A stretch of DNA of 64,000 nucleotides from Actinocrinis sp035946395 (GTDB taxonomy: Bacteria > Actinomycetota > Actinomycetes > Streptomycetales > Catenulisporaceae), in NCBI RefSeq assembly GCF_035946395.1, contig NZ_DASYZI010000258.1, positions 7,599 through 71,598 on the forward strand, written 5' to 3'. The notes below the pieces were generated by a model that saw nothing but the letters and a program-made list of their open reading frames with translations, did no database searches and was not told the origin of the DNA. This document shows, piece by piece, positions 61,427 to 64,000 of this stretch. Numbering within the stretch: the first letter of the stretch is position 1; each line of letters starts with the position of its first letter. Position numbers and translations under genes: made by a program.

Positions 61427-63880
61427 GTCGGGTAGCCGGGGCGCATTGCTGCGCCCCGGCCCCCTCAGAACCGGCCGTGCGGGTTTTCCCCGCAGCTCGG
61501 CTCAAGCAAGCCCTGAAGGCTCGCAGGATTCTACGGTTGCTGTCCGGTGGTGCTCTTGCGACAGGTGTCGTGGACCAGCCGCAGTTCCCGAGCGTGCGGC
61601 GGGCCGTGTGCCGCGAGGGGGATCGTCTGCACGATCCTTCTTCGCATGGCCGCGAACCATCGTTCCCAGTCTTGCGGGGATTGAGGTTGGCGGTCGTCCG
61701 GCAGCAGCAGTCCACCGCAGGCCGCGCAGTGTCCGTGCTGCTCGCGAAGCAGGCGCCGGCGCAGGCGGTCGGTGGTGGACTCGTGTTCTGTCTTCCGGCG
61801 GCGCTTGGCCCAGTACTCGGTCAGGGCCGGGTCGTCGGGTGACGAGGTGCCCTTGACCAGGGTGTGCCGAACGATTTTCGTCCAGGCGAACTTGTAGAGG
61901 TAGGCGCCGGTTTCGCGGTCGCCGAACACCCACTTGTCCTGCCTGGCCGGGTGGAACTGCCCGAAGTAGCGCTGGGAGATCCAGCGCTTCGGTTTGCCAG
62001 GGTGGCGGAAGCAGGCCCATTTGTAGAGCAGTTGCCACAGGTAGCTGTCCAGGGCGCTGAATGTTGCCTTGGACACCACGCCGCGATAGTAGGCGGCCCA
62101 GCCGCGCACGATCGGGTTGATCGTGTGCAGCACGGCTGCGGCGTTGGCTCCGCGCAGGGCACGCATCTGCGTCGCCAGACGCAGCTTGATCCTCTTGACG
62201 GCGTCCTTGCTGGGTTTGATCAGCAGCTTCTCTCCGTACCGGCGCACGTTGAAGCCGAGGAACGTGAAGCCCTCGCCGAGGTCGACCACGCGCGTCTTGT
62301 CCTCGTTGAAGGCCAGTCCCCGTGCCGCGAGCCAGGGGGTGAGCCGGGTCTTGACCGCGAGGGCCTGCTCCCGGCTGTCGCACAGGGCGACGAGATCGTC
62401 TGCGTAGACCACAGTGACGGGAGTGCCGGGCACAGCCGCCATGCGACTGTTCTTGCGATCCCAATGCCACCGTGTCCCGGCCGCCGCCGCCATCCCGTGC
62501 AGCGCGATATTGAAGATCAGTGGACTGATCACGCCGCCTTGAGGGGTACCCTCCTCGGTCGGGGTGAACTGTCCCTGATCGACCACGCCCGCCTTCAGCC
62601 ACGCGGCCACCATGCCCCGCGCGGGGAAGGCGCCGAGTTGGTCGAGGATGTGGGCGTGGTCGGCGCGGTCGAATGCCGCGGTCAGGTCCGCGTCAAGCAC
62701 CCAGCGGCGCTTGGTGCGCGGGTTCGCCATCGTCCAGAAGATCGAGGCGATGGCGTCCTGGCAGCTGCGCCCGGGCCTAAAGCCGTAGGTCCGCGCTTCG
62801 AACCTGACCTCCCACTCGGGCTCCAGCGCGTTGACGGTCATGGCTTGTAACGCTCTGTCCATCAGCACGGGGATTCCGAGGCCGCGCTTCTTCCCGTTGG
62901 CCTTGGGGATGAACACCCGCCGCACCGCCCGAGGTCTCCAGGTCGTGCGCTGCCGCTGCACCCGGTCGGCGAGTTGCGCCCTCAAGGTGGGCAGCAGCGC
63001 GGTGCGCCCGTCGATCCCGGGCGTCTTGCGCCCGGCGTTGTCCTGCGCGACCCGGCGCACACTCAGCAGTGCGTTCGACCGGGAGCGCAGCATCAGCTTC
63101 TGTAGATTGCGGACCGTTTTCAGGTCCCCTGCCTGCGATGCCGCGAAGATGCGCTGCCGCAGCCGCCGTACGTCGTCCTCGATCCGGCGCCAGTCGATCT
63201 GGTCCCAGTCCGGGGCGTCGTCCTCCGGTCCGTTCACCGCGCCGTTCACCGCGCCAGGGGCGGCCACTGCCGCCCCTGGATGCGCTGTCGCGATCGTCGC
63301 GGCGTCCAACTTGTCCTTCGGTTCGGGCCTTTGCGGTCATCGGTTCTTGCGGGCTCACCCGACCCACGTGGGCGCTCTTTCGAGCCCGGGCACGGCGGCC
63401 CGGTATCCGGCCAGTTCCTCCAGGACCACCGGCGAAGGGGCCGGAGCATACGTGTCCTGGTGTTCCCGCCGCCTTTCGGCGCACCGGCGTTCGCTTGTTG
63501 GGTCATCCTGCACCCGCCGGGGAGTTGAAGCCTTCCTCACGATCGGCCTACCGGGCCTGATCGGCCCGGACCCCGTCGGGGTTGTCACGTTCCGCACGCT
63601 TGAGACGCGACCGGATAGGGCGCCCTCTCTACCCCGGGGACGGCGGTGCTCCCACGGCCGTTAAGCCCTCCACGGCCGCCGCCTGCCGTCTCGCAACGGC
63701 CGGTCCCTAAACCCCGGTCCTGCCACTGCATCCACCCAGGGCCTTGCATTACGGGACATCATCGAGGGTTCACTCGCGTTCACCCGCCCGGTCTTCCCCT
63801 CACCTGTGGCCCCCGGACGCAATCAGGGACCCTTGGGCTTCTACCCGCAGCTTCGCACCCCGCCGTTACCAGCGACGCAC
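61427..63880 (-). mobile_element. Group II intron, complete
   Basis: About 2,454 bases. On the minus strand the 5' end is probably GTGCG at 63880. Domain 5 is at 61468-61503 (starts GAGCCG, GAAA loop, ends CCGGTTC). Domain 6 at 61430-61466 has a GCAA loop and a bulged A at 61433, seven bases from an AC 3' end at 61427. The maturase ORF lies in domain 4. The 5' limit is less certain than the 3' limit. Confidence 0.85.
61531..63309 (-). CDS. ltrA: Group II intron reverse transcriptase/maturase
   Basis: 592 residues from TTG 63309 (GAAGGAC upstream). RT motifs: RRVFIPKANGKKRGLGIPVLMDR, GFRPGRSCQDAI, WVLDADLTAAFD, EGTPQGGVISPL and the catalytic YADD (VVYADDLVAL). Maturase domain X includes NPIVRGWAAYYRGVVSKATF. 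The C-terminus is an HNH-type endonuclease (HCAACGGLLLPDD ... LRLVHDTCRK). All expected parts are present, so the intron may be mobile. Confidence 0.95.
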   Translation of the reverse strand: MDAATIATAHPGAAVAAPGAVNGAVNGPEDDAPDWDQIDWRRIEDDVRRLRQRIFAASQAGDLKTVRNLQKLMLRSRSNALLSVRRVAQDNAGRKTPGIDGRTALLPTLRAQLADRVQRQRTTWRPRAVRRVFIPKANGKKRGLGIPVLMDRALQAMTVNALEPEWEVRFEARTYGFRPGRSCQDAIASIFWTMANPRTKRRWVLDADLTAAFDRADHAHILDQLGAFPARGMVAAWLKAGVVDQGQFTPTEEGTPQGGVISPLIFNIALHGMAAAAGTRWHWDRKNSRMAAVPGTPVTVVYADDLVALCDSREQALAVKTRLTPWLAARGLAFNEDKTRVVDLGEGFTFLGFNVRRYGEKLLIKPSKDAVKRIKLRLATQMRALRGANAAAVLHTINPIVRGWAAYYRGVVSKATFSALDSYLWQLLYKWACFRHPGKPKRWISQRYFGQFHPARQDKWVFGDRETGAYLYKFAWTKIVRHTLVKGTSSPDDPALTEYWAKRRRKTEHESTTDRLRRRLLREQHGHCAACGGLLLPDDRQPQSPQDWERWFAAMRRRIVQTIPLAAHGPPHARELRLVHDTCRKSTTGQQP

Positions 63881-63899
63881 GTGCGAGCAGGGACAGGCC

Positions 63900-64000
63900 A
63901 TGAGCACTGACCCGGGCTACACCGCCGACATCGACACACTCGTCAACGCTCGGCCCTCCTCCCGGTGCAACCACTCAAAGCGAGCGACCTCGTGCCGCAC
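63900..64000 (+). CDS. Possible start of an unknown gene, 3'-truncated
   Basis: ATG 63900 follows AGGGACAGG. The frame (MSTDPGYTADIDTLVNARPS...) stays open to the end of the window. Only 33 codons are visible, too few to identify it. Confidence 0.3.
   Translation, partial: MSTDPGYTADIDTLVNARPSSRCNHSKRATSCR

Noticed and set aside
60504..61856. Plus-strand frame of 450 codons across IS110 and the intron
   Set aside because: It runs antisense to a recognised transposase and over the intron RNA domains.

Overview
This is a high-GC actinobacterial chromosome segment. Supporting signs are GTG/TTG starts, a proteasome activator (Bpa), inositol-1-phosphate synthase, an LppU/SCO3897-type protein, and the order ino1-padR-PBP-GT87-alr/femX-rpsF-ssb-rpsR-rplI-dnaB, which from memory resembles the region near oriC in Streptomyces and relatives. 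I would place it in or near Streptomycetales/Catenulisporales; no marker in the window fixes the genus.

Region 1 (1-31,200) is ordinary chromosome. It holds a truncated metallophosphoesterase, a DUF262/DUF1524 GmrSD-like protein, a GH63-type glycosidase, thiC behind a TPP riboswitch, a MarR regulator with a histone-like tail, small-molecule kinases, a J-domain protein, pheA, mobA with a DUF6457 partner, a quinone oxidoreductase, bpa, serS, a rhodanese, signalling ATPases, a glycerophosphodiesterase, tRNA-Ser(UGA), ino1 and padR.

Region 2 (31,300-44,913) is a cell-envelope and replication block. It holds a class A PBP, a GT87 membrane glycosyltransferase, an alanine-racemase-like enzyme with a FemX-type transferase, endonuclease IV, then rpsF-ssb-rpsR-rplI, a strong terminator, a cluster of DnaA boxes, and dnaB. 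dnaB is split in its Walker A motif by a 376-residue class 3 (W-C-T) intein whose LAGLIDADG endonuclease looks damaged.

Region 3 (44,914-64,000) is an accessory island starting directly after dnaB. It opens with stacked palindromes, a MerR-like regulator and a DUF3892 protein with a remnant second copy. Next comes a complete type III CBASS anti-phage operon: CD-NTase, HORMA (Cap7), TRIP13 (Cap6) and a Cap4-like nuclease-SAVED effector. After about 0.7 kb of structured non-coding DNA comes a Tn7-like operon, tnsA-tnsB-tnsC-tniQ. Its genes overlap by GTGA/ATGA, and the overlaps continue into two further genes (an 89-residue unknown and a HAD-fold protein). The 883-residue TniQ has a zinc-ribbon front end and four predicted helix-turn-helix units behind it. 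The window ends with a DUF6193 gene, an IS110-family transposase, and a complete group II intron whose 3' end lies two bases from the IS110 start codon.

How the parts work together: the CBASS CD-NTase should make a cyclic oligonucleotide when HORMA signals infection, TRIP13 should reset HORMA, and the SAVED nuclease should degrade DNA when it binds the nucleotide. TnsABC/TniQ would mobilise the neighbouring DNA to a site chosen by TniQ. Whether CBASS lies inside or just outside the transposon cannot be settled here, because I could not identify the transposon ends.
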